A stretch of DNA of 64,000 nt, from positions 102,923,441 to 102,987,440 of the forward strand of contig OX375874.1 of assembly GCA_947359465.1 (NCBI GenBank), in the 5' to 3' direction. The notes under the pieces are model-generated. The model saw only the letters and a list, made by a program, of their open reading frames with translations, did no database searches and was not told the origin of the DNA. Of the stretch, positions 22,336-34,639 are shown piece by piece (position 1 is the first letter of the stretch; each line of letters begins with the position of its first letter). The position numbers and the translations under genes are program-made. Origin of the DNA: Metellina segmentata. Taxonomy: Eukaryota; Arthropoda; Arachnida; Araneae; Tetragnathidae.

Positions 22336-22805
22336 GTGTGCGTTGCCCCAAGCAACCATATAGTGACTACAACCCATAGCAAATCCTTCATAGCATTATC
22401 TGAAAATCGTGGAAATCGCTACACTCTCTCTCTCTAGCAATTTTTCTTCTACAACATTCGTTGCATTTACTAATTTAAATTCAATACGAGTCGGTGTGCA
22501 TTTCTCTGACCAACTTTTTTAGTAACTACAGCCCATAATAAAAATCACATAGACATATCAAAAATCGTGAAAAACCACAAGTAGTTTTTCTACTAGAACG
22601 ATCCCACGTTACATTTACTAATCTGCTTACAAGAGTTCGTGTGTATTACTTTAGTAACTACAGTCCCATAACTATACACAAGAGGTATATTGAAAATCGG
22701 GAAAACTACTGTTAGGAGAAAAATCACTATCAACCAACATTTTAGTAAATACAGCCCATAGCAAATAGCATATAAAATCGCTACTAGAAGATTTTCGCGA
22801 TTAAA
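22331..22805 (+). repeat. degenerate tandem array, unit about 150 bp, 3-4 copies
   Basis: AGAGTCGGTGTGCGTT, CGAGTCGGTGTGCATT and AGAGTTCGTGTGTATT head units that share TAGTAACTACAGCCCAT, TGAAAATCG and ACATTTACTAAT in the same order. Confidence 0.7.
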
Positions 22806-24029
22806 TAACCGTGTTTAGAGCAAAACAATTAACAGTCCTTATTATAGTTAGAAGCCACTTGTTGACCTCACAGAGTTGCTGCCACAGTATTTTTTTATTA
22901 CAAGGCTTTCGAACCTAGATAAAATGCAAAAACAAAAACGATTAGACGCTTACAACGAAATAATTTCACCATTTATCTTTTGGCGAATATGAACTTAAGC
23001 ACTAGAGAAACAAAAACGGATAATACAAATGAATCTAAATGAAACTTTCATGGCGTCTTCATTAAAAGAAGGATCTGCCTTAATTGGGATTTCCAGACTA
23101 AAAAAGAATCAATGGCATACCGTTACAGGAATTCCTTATTACTAAAGTCTTCCATCCAAATCTAATTACTTCAAAACTTTTTTTGTTCTAAAAATAGGGT
23201 AAGAATAAAACACTGCAAGAACTATAGTTTATCATGGTAGGGTGGGTTTGAAGAGATGCATTATAAATGCTTGCATGGTTTCACTTGGAAAATATATTTT
23301 ATTGCTCTCAAGTGTCCTTGTATAAAAGCAAATGGAATTTTAAGGTGTGAAATTAGAAAGTGTTAGCGTTCTTAATGCAATCAAATTCAGTGTCAAGTAA
23401 ACAAATTGGATTGATTTAGCTTACGTATACAAGTAAACAAGTACTGAAGAATAGCCTAATGTATCGTGAGTAAAAGTAGACTTTTGACTGAGTGAATTTT
23501 ATAATAAAAAAATCAATGGAGGTAAAAACACATATGTGTATGTTTGCCGAAAAAAGTTGCTTTTCCCAGCATAAATATTTTAACAGTAATTCATATTGAG
23601 ATATGAAGTAAAAAAATACTGTGAAACAATTTGCATTAGTAACTCTATATCATAATAGTTACACGAATATCGTTGGCATTTTTTAAACGTCCTTTCCTTT
23701 GAACAAATGTCATCCACTATTATTCAAAACATCAACAGTTAAAAATGGTTTTTCAAATATTTATAATTACAAATTATCTTCGTATTATAAATATAGATAA
23801 GATTTCTTTCTGGGGTGATTATAAAGTTGCTACTATGTATACACATACATGCAGTGTACCAACTTTATCCAATTCCCTATTCCCAAGCAGGCAAAGTTTG
23901 TAAAATCCGTGCGCGTAAGATATACTCTAGCGAAAGATTTACCTTAGAACCACAGCACAGAAATGGTCATCAAATGTTTTTTTATCAGACCCGCAATCGA
24001 AGAATAGACTCGTTTTTGTTAATGTTCTA

Positions 24030-24330
24030 AATTAGGATTCATGCATATTCCCACAACCACGTGACAGATATTCAAACTAAACAATCAGAAGAAATAACAT
24101 GAAAGATATTTAAACTAAGCAATCTAAGCAAAACTAAGCAATTTAATTGATAAAGCAGATACACAAACTAAATTACCAGATGAAATAGTATGGCAGATAT
24201 TCAAACTAAATTACCAGAAGAAATAGTATGGCAGATATTCAAACTAAGTAACCAGAAGAAATATCATGAAGCTACTTGAACATACTCCGTCTATTTCGTT
24301 AGGAGGTGTATACCTATATTTATCTTGACT
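24030..24330. repeat. fragment of the fold-back family F with internal tandem repeat
   Basis: ATTAGGATTCATGCATATTCC, CACAACCACGTGACAG and CCGTCTATTTCGTTAGG recall the arms of the palindrome at 39822-40622. Between them GCAGATATTCAAACTAA plus CAGAAGAAATA is repeated 4-5 times. Confidence 0.6.
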
Positions 24331-24525
24331 TTAAAAATCTCTGATAAACGTTAACTTGAAAGTCCTTTTCACATTTTGTTGCGTTTTTAGAAGTCCGATA
24401 GGTATTTAATTGATAAAATTGTGGATAGATTTGTTTTCTCGAATAAAAATACTTGACCTCTTGACTTAGCTTCTTTCCCAAAAGTTAACAGAATCGCGTC
24501 TTGTTTAAAGTTCAGCTCCCGCTAT

Positions 24526-24888
24526 ATGGAAACAAGTTTCAAAAGTCCGTTATCACTACCAAATTTTATGAGAAAAGCAAATTCAATTTCCCAGAGCACA
24601 GATACGGGTAATCATACGTATTCAGTGAGAAAACACTCAGCTTTAAACTGCCGCAACACGAGAAACACCCGGCTAGTAATGGCCCCGGTATTACCCGAAG
24701 ATGTAAGCGTTGTTAAAAATGCATCAAATCATTCTGCACTGAAACATGCAACGCAGGCAAACACACGGAGAACTCAAAGCAGGGAAAACTGCAGCAAAAA
24801 AAACTGGAGAGATAAGCACAGTGCAATCATCCCCGGGAATAAGCTGCAGAAAAGTAAATTCTGCCTTCGACTCTCTGGAGTAGATTAA
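24526..24888 (+). other. unassigned 120-codon ORF in intron A
   Basis: METSFKSPLSLPNF... ends LRLSGVD. It is basic, rich in N, S, R and K, with no signal peptide, membrane helix or recognised motif. Composition is slightly richer in GC than nearby DNA. No flanking promoter or splice evidence; probably chance. Confidence 0.15.
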
Positions 24889-25888
24889 ACAAAAGGGGAA
24901 AACATAATCCCTGGGAGGAGATATTTCCCTAAAGCAGAAAGGAAAACATTTCGCCAAGTAATGGAACGCTGCTGAAAAAGGGAACTTATTTTTAGTTTTA
25001 ATATTCCCCGCTACGGTATCGCATTTAAAAAGTGGGAACCAAATCCTTCTTGAATGTTGAAGGATGAGCGTAAGTAAAAATGAAAGCTGGGATTAGAGGA
25101 ATATTTCGCCTATGTAACGTCAGAAGGCCCCAGGACTGTTGTATTGACATGTGGGACTCGATGAATCCTGCTACGGAATGTTTGTGGGGGCCCTATGTAT
25201 GGAAAATTTTATGTGGGCCATAGATTGTAGTCGAGATGTTGCTGTGTATATGGAGTTTAATGGTTTTGTCGTGTAATCTGGCAATCCTTCTTCTCGAAAC
25301 GCATTCGCTTTGTAGAGAACAAAGCGTTAAAAAACGAGGAAGTAGGATTTACATAAATTTCTGGAAGGTTTCTGGTATTTTTCACTCGCTGAAAGTGATA
25401 CTTTCAAAGTGTAAATTATCTTTTTCCTACTTTAGTCCAATTATTCATTGTAATTGCTCAGGGAGTTGGTTCTTAAATTGCCTTATTTTCAACGCTCTTT
25501 TGCTGTGCTTTTGATTTAAAATTTTTTTATTAATTCTTAAAACACTTGTCTTTGGAAGCTTGTTATTGCCAAAAGTCCCTCTCGTAGATCACAAATTTGT
25601 ATAAATGTTATTGAAATATTTTCTCCTATTTTAAAACCCCGAACCGTCGTCAATATCCCACTGTGCTGTTCCAGTGCAACGTCAATTATCTACTTAACCT
25701 AATTTAAAAGGTCATTCGAATATTTTTAGCTTTTTACATGACATTGGGTTCATATATCACATATAATTTTATATAGTATTCATTTTATTACGACATGACT
25801 CATTTCATTTATTTATTGATTATATATCTGACTTTTTATCTTGAGTTTGGCATAATATGTCCCAAGCAGACTCAATGCCACAAAACCA

Positions 25889-25919
25889 TATCCAATCCAA
25901 TCCAATCCAATCCAATCCT
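25889..25919 (+). repeat. (CCAAT)n microsatellite
   Basis: Four to five copies of TCCAA in a row. Confidence 0.9.
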
Positions 25920-26458
25920 AATTTAAAAGGGAAGAACTAAAGTTCAAATTGAATGAAGCATAACATATTTATCAAATGTATCGATTCTTAAACACGGTTT
26001 TTGGTAATATACAAAATTGTAGCCACTTTATCTCTGAAAGAAATGATAATTTTAAATAGAAATTAATTATTTTAAAAAATAGGATGTAACATCCCGTTTT
26101 AAATTTTCTCAAGCGAAAATTAAAATTTCTTTCAATGTCTTTTAAGTGGTATATAAACTCCGAATCATTTCTTTGCTCAGATGGAAAAATGTTATTAGTC
26201 GCTTTTCCCAAAAAATTGACTAGGCCTCTTCCTGGAGTCTTTTTTGTTAATGTTTAGAAGGTATCCAACTGTCGTAAGTCTTTTTCTTTAAGTTTATAAT
26301 AAAACAAAGGTGGAAAAATTGTAATAAATCAAAAACCTCAGAACCACATTCCAAATAAAAATTTAACAAATTTTAAAAAATTTAATGTTTATACGAATAT
26401 TTTGCGAGAAATACTTTGTCTTCTCATATTTAACATTCCAGTGTTGCAAACGTTTGTG

Positions 26459-26530
26459 GGCTCGGTGGCGCAACGGTAGCGCGTCTGACACCAGATTACA
26501 AGGTTGCGTGTTCAAATCACATCCTGGTCG
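26459..26530 (+). tRNA. tRNA-Trp-like gene (anticodon CCA), probably a pseudogene
   Basis: 72 bp with a near-perfect D arm (TGGCGCAACGGTAGCGCG), anticodon loop CACCAGA giving CCA, and T arm GCGTGTTCAAATCACAT. A box and B box (TGTTCAAATCA) are good. The acceptor stem GGCTCGG/CCTGGTC has one mismatch and two G-T pairs, and the anticodon stem TCTGA/TTACA has a C-C mismatch, so stability is doubtful. No intron. It is followed by TTCAAAATTTTT, a possible Pol III terminator. Could be a decayed gene or a retroposed copy. Confidence 0.6.
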
Positions 26531-27191
26531 TTCAAAATTTTTAATCTGGCTTAAATAATTCATTTGACTATTATTATACTAACAAAAAGTGATTGATTTT
26601 AAATTTGGAAGATATTTACAACTGTATATTTTATATTTGATTGATTTAAATGTGAATTTTGAAAGGGTTTTCTGAATAAATGAGAAGTTTAAACCTATTA
26701 TACAAAACAAATTTTTAAAATCATTCCATCTATATAATTACATGTGAATGCAAGATTGAATTGTAGATAATAGGATATTTTATCTTTGGTACCTAAAAAA
26801 GACCGTTCAACGTTACCAACCTATTGATATAAAAGTCAGTCTTCCAATATCAAAATACGTGTCACGATATATTCAAATAAAAATTGTACAAATTTTTAGA
26901 AATTGAATGTGCATAGAAATATTTTGCGATGAATACTACGCACGTTGAATCTTGAATCCTAAAATTGCTGTCACGAAAAATTAAAAAGTGACCTTTAACA
27001 ATTTGCCATCTGAGCACAGATATATTCCAAATAAATTTTGTATTAATTTGTAACGGTATCTCCAATCCATACCGTTTAATGTAATATTTTACTGATGATG
27101 CAGAAAGTCTCAAATTGGTAGTTCAATTTGCGTTTCACTGAAGAAACAATCCAATTTTACATAGGATTGAATTGGTTCCTTAAAAAAGAGT

Positions 27192-27480
27192 GATCCTCGG
27201 AAGCCCAGTTGGTAAAGTCGCGGATTAGCAACCGGAGGGATGCGAGTTTGAAACCCGATCCAACCAAGTAAATAGCGTAAGTAGGATGGGTGATGACTTA
27301 AAACTTATCGTTGCTTCAAGTTTCATTCCAGTTTTGTGGTGTACACGTTTGGAGTGTGGGGTGCCAGGTCAGATGTTGACGTCGTTAGACTACTTTGAGT
27401 ATTTTCCACAGAGGGATTGAGCTCTGACCCTATAGCCCTTTCTGTTGCTCCAATGCAAGGTCATTTCGACTACTTTCCAT
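27192..27480 (+). repeat. S1 SINE, full-length orientation +
   Basis: Head CTCGGAAGCCCAGTTGG, AAGTCGCGGATTAGCAACCG and GCGAGTTTGAAACCC, then the body to TTGCTCCAATGCAAGGTC. It lies 170 bp upstream of exon b. Confidence 0.8.
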
Positions 27481-27653
27481 AAAATAAAATATATCATCAT
27501 ATTTATGTTTTCTCAAAATAAACTTAATATTTGTTTTAATGACTGAAACTGTTGTACTTAACTCTAGTATTTAAACTGAGGTATGGATTAATTTATCACT
27601 CTGATGTTTTAAGCCGATCTATTTAACTAATGTGTATATTTTTTTAATTACAG

Positions 27654-27764
27654 CCGTCTCCTGAGAATGAAGACATTGAAATTATTCCAGAACTGGAATT
27701 CTGTCAAAGTAATAACATGACCATATTTCTTGGCTCAATATATGCTTACAAAGGACTACTGATG
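27654..27764 (+). CDS. GABA-B-R2: GABA-B-R2 exon b: extracellular loop 2 and first half of TM5
   Basis: 111 bp (37 codons, phase 0-0) after TTTTTTTAATTACAG and before GTAAGA. It reads PSPENEDIEIIPELEFCQ then SNNMTIFLGSIYAYKGLLM. The EFCQ cysteine corresponds to the conserved loop 2 cysteine that in class C receptors pairs with TM3. NNMT contains an N-M-T glycosylation sequon at the extracellular edge. TM5 starts at MTIFLG and continues in exon c. GC3 is 12/37. Confidence 0.95.
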
Positions 27765-28164
27765 GTAAGATAATTCTTTATTTTACGCTTGGTAAAGATG
27801 ATTTGCCTTATCAATTTCATTTATAAAAAGTAAATATTGTTTTGGTGTTTTGTTTCTTAATAATGTTCACAATAAATTGTATGTCATATGTAAGCTATAA
27901 TGTAGGTGAAAATTGAACACAATAATGAAGACTTTATGGTAATAGCTTTGATGAAAGAAAAAAACCAGACAGCTCTAGTTACCAAAAGTGTTTAAAGTTG
28001 TTTAGGGACGACCGGAATAGCTACTTTTTCAATAAGAGTTCTTAATATGTGTATTGCTTTTACAAGGCAAGTCATATACTTCAACAATGGCATATTCCTT
28101 GGGACCTTTCCTACATCCGTAATGATTTGTAGCATTTACTACATCCGTAGTAACTAGTTGAAAT

Positions 28165-28480
28165 GGGGCCATCGTAAAGCATTTAATGAAATACCGAAAC
28201 TCGAATTTTAATAAATGAGGAGCTCCGACGTATTTGTAACACATTTTCGAATTAAATCCTCTAAAATGCCGCGTTCATACATCGTAAAGCATTTAATAAA
28301 ATATGAAAATTCGAATTATAATAAATAAGGAACACCGACGTATTTGTAACACATTTTTGAATTAAATCCTCTGAAATGCCGCGTTGATACGTCGTAAAGC
28401 ATTTAATAAAATATCAAAATTCGAATTTTAATAAATAAGGAACTCCGACGTATTTGTAACACATATTGAACCTTCTAAGC
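28165..28480 (+). repeat. 110-bp tandem array, three copies
   Basis: TCGTAAAGCATTTAAT recurs at 28172, 28282 and 28392 with 110-bp spacing. Units share ATTCGAATTTTAATAAATAA and CCGACGTATTTGTAACACAT. Confidence 0.9.
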
Positions 28481-28754
28481 CAGTAATAGTGGACCTATGA
28501 CACGTATTTTGAAGGTGACATGCCAAGATATTTTAGGTAATACGCTTCGTTAACGGAAGGTAAACTTAAAATTTTATACGAGTTTTAGTAACTAAAACTT
28601 TTAAGTACTTTTCTTTCCTCGAATAAAAACGTATTTTAAGAAATCTAGCACAACTGTACAAAATGAAATGGAACACATGCATATGAAGTACCAGCATATT
28701 AAAGATTCGTTACTTGACCAATTCGGCGAAACATTTTATCAATTTAGAAGCCTA

Positions 28755-29285
28755 GAACAGACATATCTACTTTTATAAAAGGAAGTGTTTGTCTCTGTCT
28801 CTGTACGCAGTGTCCTGATGAATTTATGACACTTACAATAATGAAATTTTGCACAGAGGTTGTCCTAATTTTTTGCAATTTTTGTGTAGCGCCGAAATTT
28901 TAAAATTTAATCTAGAACATTTTAAAATTAATTTATTAGTTTTTTCACCTTTCATTCTTTTTTCCGGAATGGGACGCCACACTTACCTTGAATGAAGAAG
29001 GAACGGATTTTGCGATTTTCGACCGCTGACGTCACAAAAGTTTTTCGATGCCAAGCGTTTCTAACCTTGCCACGTTTTCCGATTCTAGCGTGTTTTGATT
29101 TACGTTATTGATAATAACTACTTCAATTCCATCACGGAGTTGCCTGTGGAATTCGTTTGCGAAGCATACCAAAGGGGAATACGTAGCAATCACCGGGGAT
29201 TGGCGAGCAGTGGTCACACTTGACCCCACAAAAAAACTATCACGGGCAACGCCCTGATGGTCACGCAGTGTCTAGTTTAAAATAA
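28755..29285 (+). repeat. unclassified interspersed repeat
   Basis: Begins TTTTATAAAAGGAAGTGTTT and ends CACGGGCAACGCCCTGATGG then CAGTGTCTAGTT. That end recalls the same CGGGCAACGCC...CTAGT motif (here inverted) as at 5070. The ORF at 29032-29229 (minus) carries no domain I know. Confidence 0.45.
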
Positions 29286-29700
29286 TTAAGTTTCCGTATG
29301 TATTAGCCTACAGTTTTTTGAGTTGCCGATTTGGAGTTGCGAATTTGCAGAATTTCAAGACAGCATCTGGTCACAAGTGACTTGAAGTTGGCTTGAGGGT
29401 GCAAATTTGAAAAAGAAATCGAAATTTATTGGAGAGAATACGTTTAGGGAATGAAGAAGAGTGCCACTACGAACAGAAAATTTGGAGTACTTGGAACCAA
29501 TTACCGGACACATTTATCACACTGAAAAATTGAGTGATGGCTTTACTCACAATTTTTTCCTCTGTGTACTTCGTCAAGACCTTATTCTCGGTGTTAAATT
29601 ACATTAAAACAAATAAAAACCGACTGACAGATTAAGTTAGTAGCACTTGCTTAGGCTTGAAGTGCACGAAATGCCAACGTTCAATTAAAGATTTAGTAAA

Positions 29701-30605
29701 TAGTACCGGCTATATGGCCACCCTCTTATAAGGTCAACCCGCTTATATGGTCAGTTTTCCAAAATCCCGTCTAACTTAATACGGAAAATGTGTTAAAGCG
29801 CACCGCTTATATAGTCATTTTATTTTCCGGGTTATCGGTTATATGGTCGGTTTTTTATCTTTCAATGAGGTTATCGGTTTTTTTTTTTTTGGAAAAATAG
29901 TAATTGTTGTGACATTTCGTGAGGTATGGAGCAACACAGGGAATGACCAGAAGAAAAAATTCTTTGTGACCCCGGAGAGGACCTGAATTTACGCCTTTAC
30001 TCCCAACCCCCACCAATTTTTCTTTTGCTTTAATCATCGTCGGCGTTCACCCTCACAATTCTCTTCCTCCCCAAGCACAACAGATGTACATATGTCTGTT
30101 TCTTGGTTGAAGTTATCTCTCCATGTTTGAAACGTACGTTGAAATTGAAACGAAAAGAGTAAAGGAAAATTTTGTTTTCTTTGGATCATACTTGACGAAT
30201 AAGAACATTCATTTATGTTAAAAGTTTCTATTTGTTTTTCAATTTGCTGACAAATTGTTCCGCTGCTCAAAATGAAAACGGAATCGAAAAAATTCAATTT
30301 AGAATCTGCGATCTTTTATGCTGTTGCCATTCCAAAGAAAAGAATAATAATTAAATTCCATTTAATTAATTTCAAAATGTTCTAGATTGAATTTTAAAAT
30401 TCGCTGCGACTACTGTAGTTCTTACTTCGCGAATTAATTTTTTTAATGTTCTTAAAAGTTTAATTGTTTGTTTATGAGCACTGTATTATAGGTGAATACA
30501 ATCCTGCCAGAATTAAATAGTGTAGTATTGTTCCGCATGTATGGTTACCCCGATTATAGGGTCTGATTTTTCTAGACCGCTGAGCTGACCATATAACCGA
30601 TACTG
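29701..30605. mobile_element. pogo/Tigger-like non-autonomous DNA transposon (candidate)
   Basis: Left end TAGTACCGGCTATATGGCCA and right end, read in reverse, CAGTATCGGTTATATGGTCA form 20-bp inverted termini with four mismatches. GGTCA...TATATGG words repeat inside both ends. No transposase was recognised inside; TA target sites were not clear. Confidence 0.5.
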
Positions 30606-31678
30606 ACTATACAATTCCGTAACAAAAAAGTCACTTATGTAAATAATTATTTGTTTTTCCTTTCTAATAAATAAATATATCAAAATATTAATTTTTTTAC
30701 TAGGGTTGAAAATGGTCACAAAATTATTAATATTTCTAAATGTGACACTCACCCAAATTAAGCTAGGCTTTGTCGGTTTTTGGCACACCCAGCTCAAAAG
30801 GATCGCCATTACTGCAAACCATTTCAATAACACTTTCCACTAAAAAGTACTGTTAAAACAATTCCATATAGCACTGATGGTGTGTCTCTCTGTTGACAGA
30901 ATGTCTATAACATAACGCTCAAGCTGTTTCAATGTTACTCCTTACCCCTTAACCACTCAGCAAACTTAGCGAAATTTCAACCGCTGCATTTCAAACATTT
31001 GTAGATAAACCACATGCTATAAAGGCGCAGTAAATTCAATTTTACCAACTCTGAAGAGAGAACCTGTTCCCCTCCCGTATCATTTAATCTTGCCTAATGC
31101 AGAGCAGAGCTTAGTAAGATATGAATCTTTAACAAGCGTAGACAACATATATTTATGGAGAGACCGCGAACAGTTTGCAGATTATGTGAGGACAGAGAAT
31201 TTAACTGTGTTTTTATTTCATTAACCAACACTCTTCCGCATCTCAAAGATTTATTTAATGAATCAAGTACCTTAATGTAGCAGTGACGTGTTGATACTTC
31301 ATTTTAAAAGGTTTGAGGATGGAGAATTTAATTGTATGACTTGGAACTTCGTTTATATTTGAATGTTTGTTTGCAGGAGAAATGAACATAAAATGCAGTT
31401 TATAAGTATGTCTTCAGCTTCGACTTGCTTAATTCAAATAACTAGCCTTTATTTATTCAGATCTTTCCCCATATAATTGAAGATTATGATTATGAACCTT
31501 TTCCATAATTCCTTTGGTCATCAAAATCCTCGATGTTGTATTGACTACAATAGTCATAGTGAATACCAAAAACAAATGGGGTGTACTGTGTTGAAGACCA
31601 CGGTCACAAATTTTTACGATAATACGCATCGTTGGCACATAATATGTATTTAGGTGCAATTATAAACCAATTTACAGG

Positions 31679-32060
31679 TAGGTATATTTTTAACTAGCGT
31701 CGCACTGGAGCAACAAAACGGTCTAATGCTACTTCAGTTTTCAAGGTTTGAGGCTAATGCTACTTGAGCTTTAAAGGCTTGAGGCTAATGCTACTTCAGT
31801 TTTAAAGGTTTGAGGCTAATGCTACTTCAGTTTTAAAGGTTTGAGGCTAATGCTACTTCAGTTTTAAAGGTTTGAGGCTAATACTACTTCAGTTTTAAAG
31901 ATTTGAGGCTAATGCTTCTTCAATTTTAAAGGTTTTAGTCTAATTGGTAATTTTTAATTAACGTCGTACTATAGCAACACAACGGGCTATTGGTGATAGT
32001 CCGGGATCAAACCCGAAAATTAAGATCCGAGGTCAAAACCACGTAATTTTGAAGTCATTT
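31679..32060 (-). repeat. S1 SINE pieces flanking a 31-bp tandem array
   Basis: 31679-31725 is an S1 tail piece (TAGGTATATTTTTAACTAGC, GGAGCAACAAAACGGTCTAA). 31727-31935 is a tandem array of about seven copies of TTTGAGGCTAATGCTACTTC + AGTTTTAAAGG. 31940-32060 is a longer S1 piece from TTAATTAACGTCGTACTATA to CCACGTAATTTTGAAG. Confidence 0.85.
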
Positions 32061-32868
32061 TTTCCAGTGTGATGTTGATTACCTATCTACCTATTCAGAA
32101 TTTATGCACATTTTCAATTTGCTGTATTCCTTCACAATAAACAGTTCTTGTACACTTTCTCTAAATACAAAACGCAGCTGTTAAATGTTACCATTTCAGT
32201 TTCTTTTTTCTTTTTAAATGCTTTATGAATTATCTCTTAGTGAAAAGTTAAAATTAATGTGTTTCTGTTGAGTCGCTTTTCACTGATCATATTTTACTAC
32301 CCTTTCAAATGGAAAAAGCTAGAGAACTTTGCTAAAATAACTTTAAATCTTGAAGCTATGCTTCAAAAACGCTCAACTCTTTTGGAAACGCGGAATTATG
32401 AGTAACTAAGACAGGATTTTCTTCCAAACAAATATATGTATTTTGTTTCCAAATGCAATTTATTTTGTCGTTCCGAATAATAAATAGTTCTCTCTTTATG
32501 ACCTACATGAAAAGAAATAAGATGAAACTCCAACGTTAGTAATTGCACCAGTAGATTTGATTACTGTATCTTTCCATTGAATACGAATATTTTCCTTGAG
32601 GACAAAAATGTTGTATTTCTTTCACGCTTCAGTCAATCTAGAGCAATAAGAATTCATCAAGTAGTAGCCTGAAATACATTTTTGTGCTTTATTTTGACGA
32701 TCAAATGTGATCGTTTATCGTTGAATTCTCATACTGAAGAATTATTCTAACAGTATAGAGTTTTGTCTTGAATGTTTAATTACAAACAATTGTACGATAG
32801 AACTAAATTAATTGTCGATTTGGTATAGTTATATTCTAAATTATTTTGATCGTGATGTTCAATTAATT

Positions 32869-33190
32869 GGTAGGTAGGTAGGTCTTAACTAATGTCACAC
32901 AAGAGCATCAGAACGGGCTATTGGTGACTGTCTGGGATCAACCACCGAAAAAAAATATCCAAAGTCAACGCCACAAAACTTTCAGCCATGCTCAGATGAC
33001 GAGGTCATTCCCACCTTACCTGGCACCCCACTCTCTAAATTTCCACACCAACCCGACGCGAGGATAATTGAGCCCACGACAGATTTAACGTGCATCTACC
33101 CCCTTTGTACAAGACGGTCTTTAGTTGGGGTTTGAACTTACAACCCTCCGGTTGATAGTCTGTTTGTCTTCCAAGCGGACTACCGTGGTC
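32869..33190 (-). repeat. S1 SINE, near full length
   Basis: GGTAGGTAGGTAGGT tail, GAACGGGCTATTGGTGAC, CAGATGACGAGGTCATTC, AGATTTAACGTGC, then the head in reverse (GGGTTTGAACTTACAACCC; CTTCCAAGCGGACTACCGTG). Confidence 0.85.
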
Positions 33191-33359
33191 CGTTTATGTG
33201 TAAAGACCAATGTATTTACAGGTACATAAAAAGATAAAAATATGCAAGTATGATATTTTCGAAGTTGAAGCAATTATACTGAGAGGATATATATTCCCAA
33301 ATTGTTTTATCTGTGTATATATTATCGAGAAGTGCAGTAATTAGTAATTCTACAGATTA

Positions 33360-33455
33360 TCTAGGTAATGTTCAGATTAACTAGGGTAATCCGTTCACGT
33401 GCCGAAAATTGTTTCCATTTCTCAAATTACCTAGGTAATCTGCAAATTACCTAGC
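33360..33455. repeat. 32-bp inverted repeat
   Basis: Arm 33360-33391 (TCTAGGTAATGTTCAGATTA...) and arm 33424-33455 (...AGGTAATCTGCAAATTACCT...) are reverse complements with about five mismatches and a 32-bp loop. Confidence 0.8.
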
Positions 33456-33989
33456 ACATTACTTATTAGGCACTCGTTAAAGTGTAAATAAGATATTTGC
33501 TGGAACAACATGAACCTACAGTTAACACAACATACCTTTGAACTATTCGATAATCTCGAGATGATTCTTTTTTCTTGGAAACTTTTATTCGCTTTATAAT
33601 GGAATCATACTTTCGTTTTGTCATTAATTTAATATATTTTATATTTATTTATTATTATTTTTTATATTTACTATTATATATTAAATCTTTGCTAAGAATC
33701 TTTTCTTCATTTTACACACCAATTCGGTGCTTGCTTACATACTAGGAGTTAAATTTATCTGCTTTGAAAGAAAACACGACACAAATTCATGCGATAACAG
33801 GTAGAAACGAATTTGAAAACAGAATTAGCCATGCTACGCACTGGCAGTCAACGGAAATTATAAAAAAATGAAAACAACCGGCGCCGACAAGACGCTGGCG
33901 AAACCAGACTAAAGATAAAAGTGGAAGGAGAGGGGGAAAGTGTAGAAAAAGGAAATGAGGGAAACAAACTTTTGAACTTTAACTATACG

Positions 33990-34132
33990 GAAGCCGTTAA
34001 TGTGCACATTACCTAAGTTAAATGCGGGAAAACTCTTGATTTCGCACGTTAACGGTGCAAATCAGTTAATCTGCAGATCAGGTACGCAATGTGTACATTA
34101 ACGGCTTTCGAGCTCTAGCGGTAACATATATA
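33990..34132. repeat. ~23-bp inverted repeat
   Basis: GAAGCCGTTAATGTGCACAT and, near 34108-34132, ATGTGTACATTAACGGCTTTC are inverted copies. CAGTTAATCTGCAGATCAGG inside resembles the arms of the neighbouring inverted repeat, so 33350-34132 may be one unclassified element. Confidence 0.65.
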
Positions 34133-34185
34133 CACTTCTCATGTTTTCAATTCCAAGTTGTCTTGTAGTTCCATTTTGACTAGTA

Positions 34186-34315
34186 ATTGGTAATTATTAG
34201 TTAACGTCGTACTAGAGCAACACAGCGGTCTATTGACGACGGTCCGGGATCAATCTCTTAAGGGAAATATCCGAGGACAACACCTCATAATTTTGAACCA
34301 CGGTCATATGACGCC
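34186..34315 (-). repeat. S1 SINE fragment, 3' part
   Basis: GTTAACGTCGTACTAGAGCA, CGACGGTCCGGGATCAA, CCGAGGACAACACC, TTGAACCACGGTCATATGAC. Confidence 0.8.
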
Positions 34316-34639
34316 ATTTTAACTAGAGAAAGCATTTAAGTTTGTCTGAAAGATTAAGAGAGGAGGTGAGATTAAAACACAAAAGAAAATCAGCTGGTCT
34401 GAATATGATGTTATCTAACATAATTGAACAAGAAAATGAGAATTGTATCTGTACCTTTGCCAGAAAAAGTCCACTATCCAAATTCACGAATTTTGAGTCA
34501 TGTCCGTAAATAATAACTCAGATGTAGTGCAAGTTAAAATAGAAAAACGCATGTGATAAAATACTAGTAAATAAAGTGATGAAATGTACCAAATCTACTA
34601 TTAAGAAAAGCTTGCAAAATGGACATTGAACTTTATTAT

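Larger units (their letters stand above)
678..27653 (+). other. GABA-B-R2 intron A (27 kb)
   Basis: Starts with GTAAGT at 678 and ends with a pyrimidine tract and ACAG at 27653. It is filled with SINEs, DNA transposons, an LTR retrotransposon and tandem arrays listed separately. Stretches where nothing was recognised: 1463-1995, 3200-4137 (apart from an unassigned 124-codon ORF at 3739-4113), 5450-5745, 6050-6750, 8930-10340 (AT- and pyrimidine-rich, with a loose repeat around TCAAATT...CCATCTAGAT at 9280-9560), 10570-11505, 11815-12890, 13775-14430, 19840-20150, 20325-21430, 22805-24025, 24330-26455 (apart from an unassigned 120-codon ORF) and 26535-27190. Confidence 0.85.
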
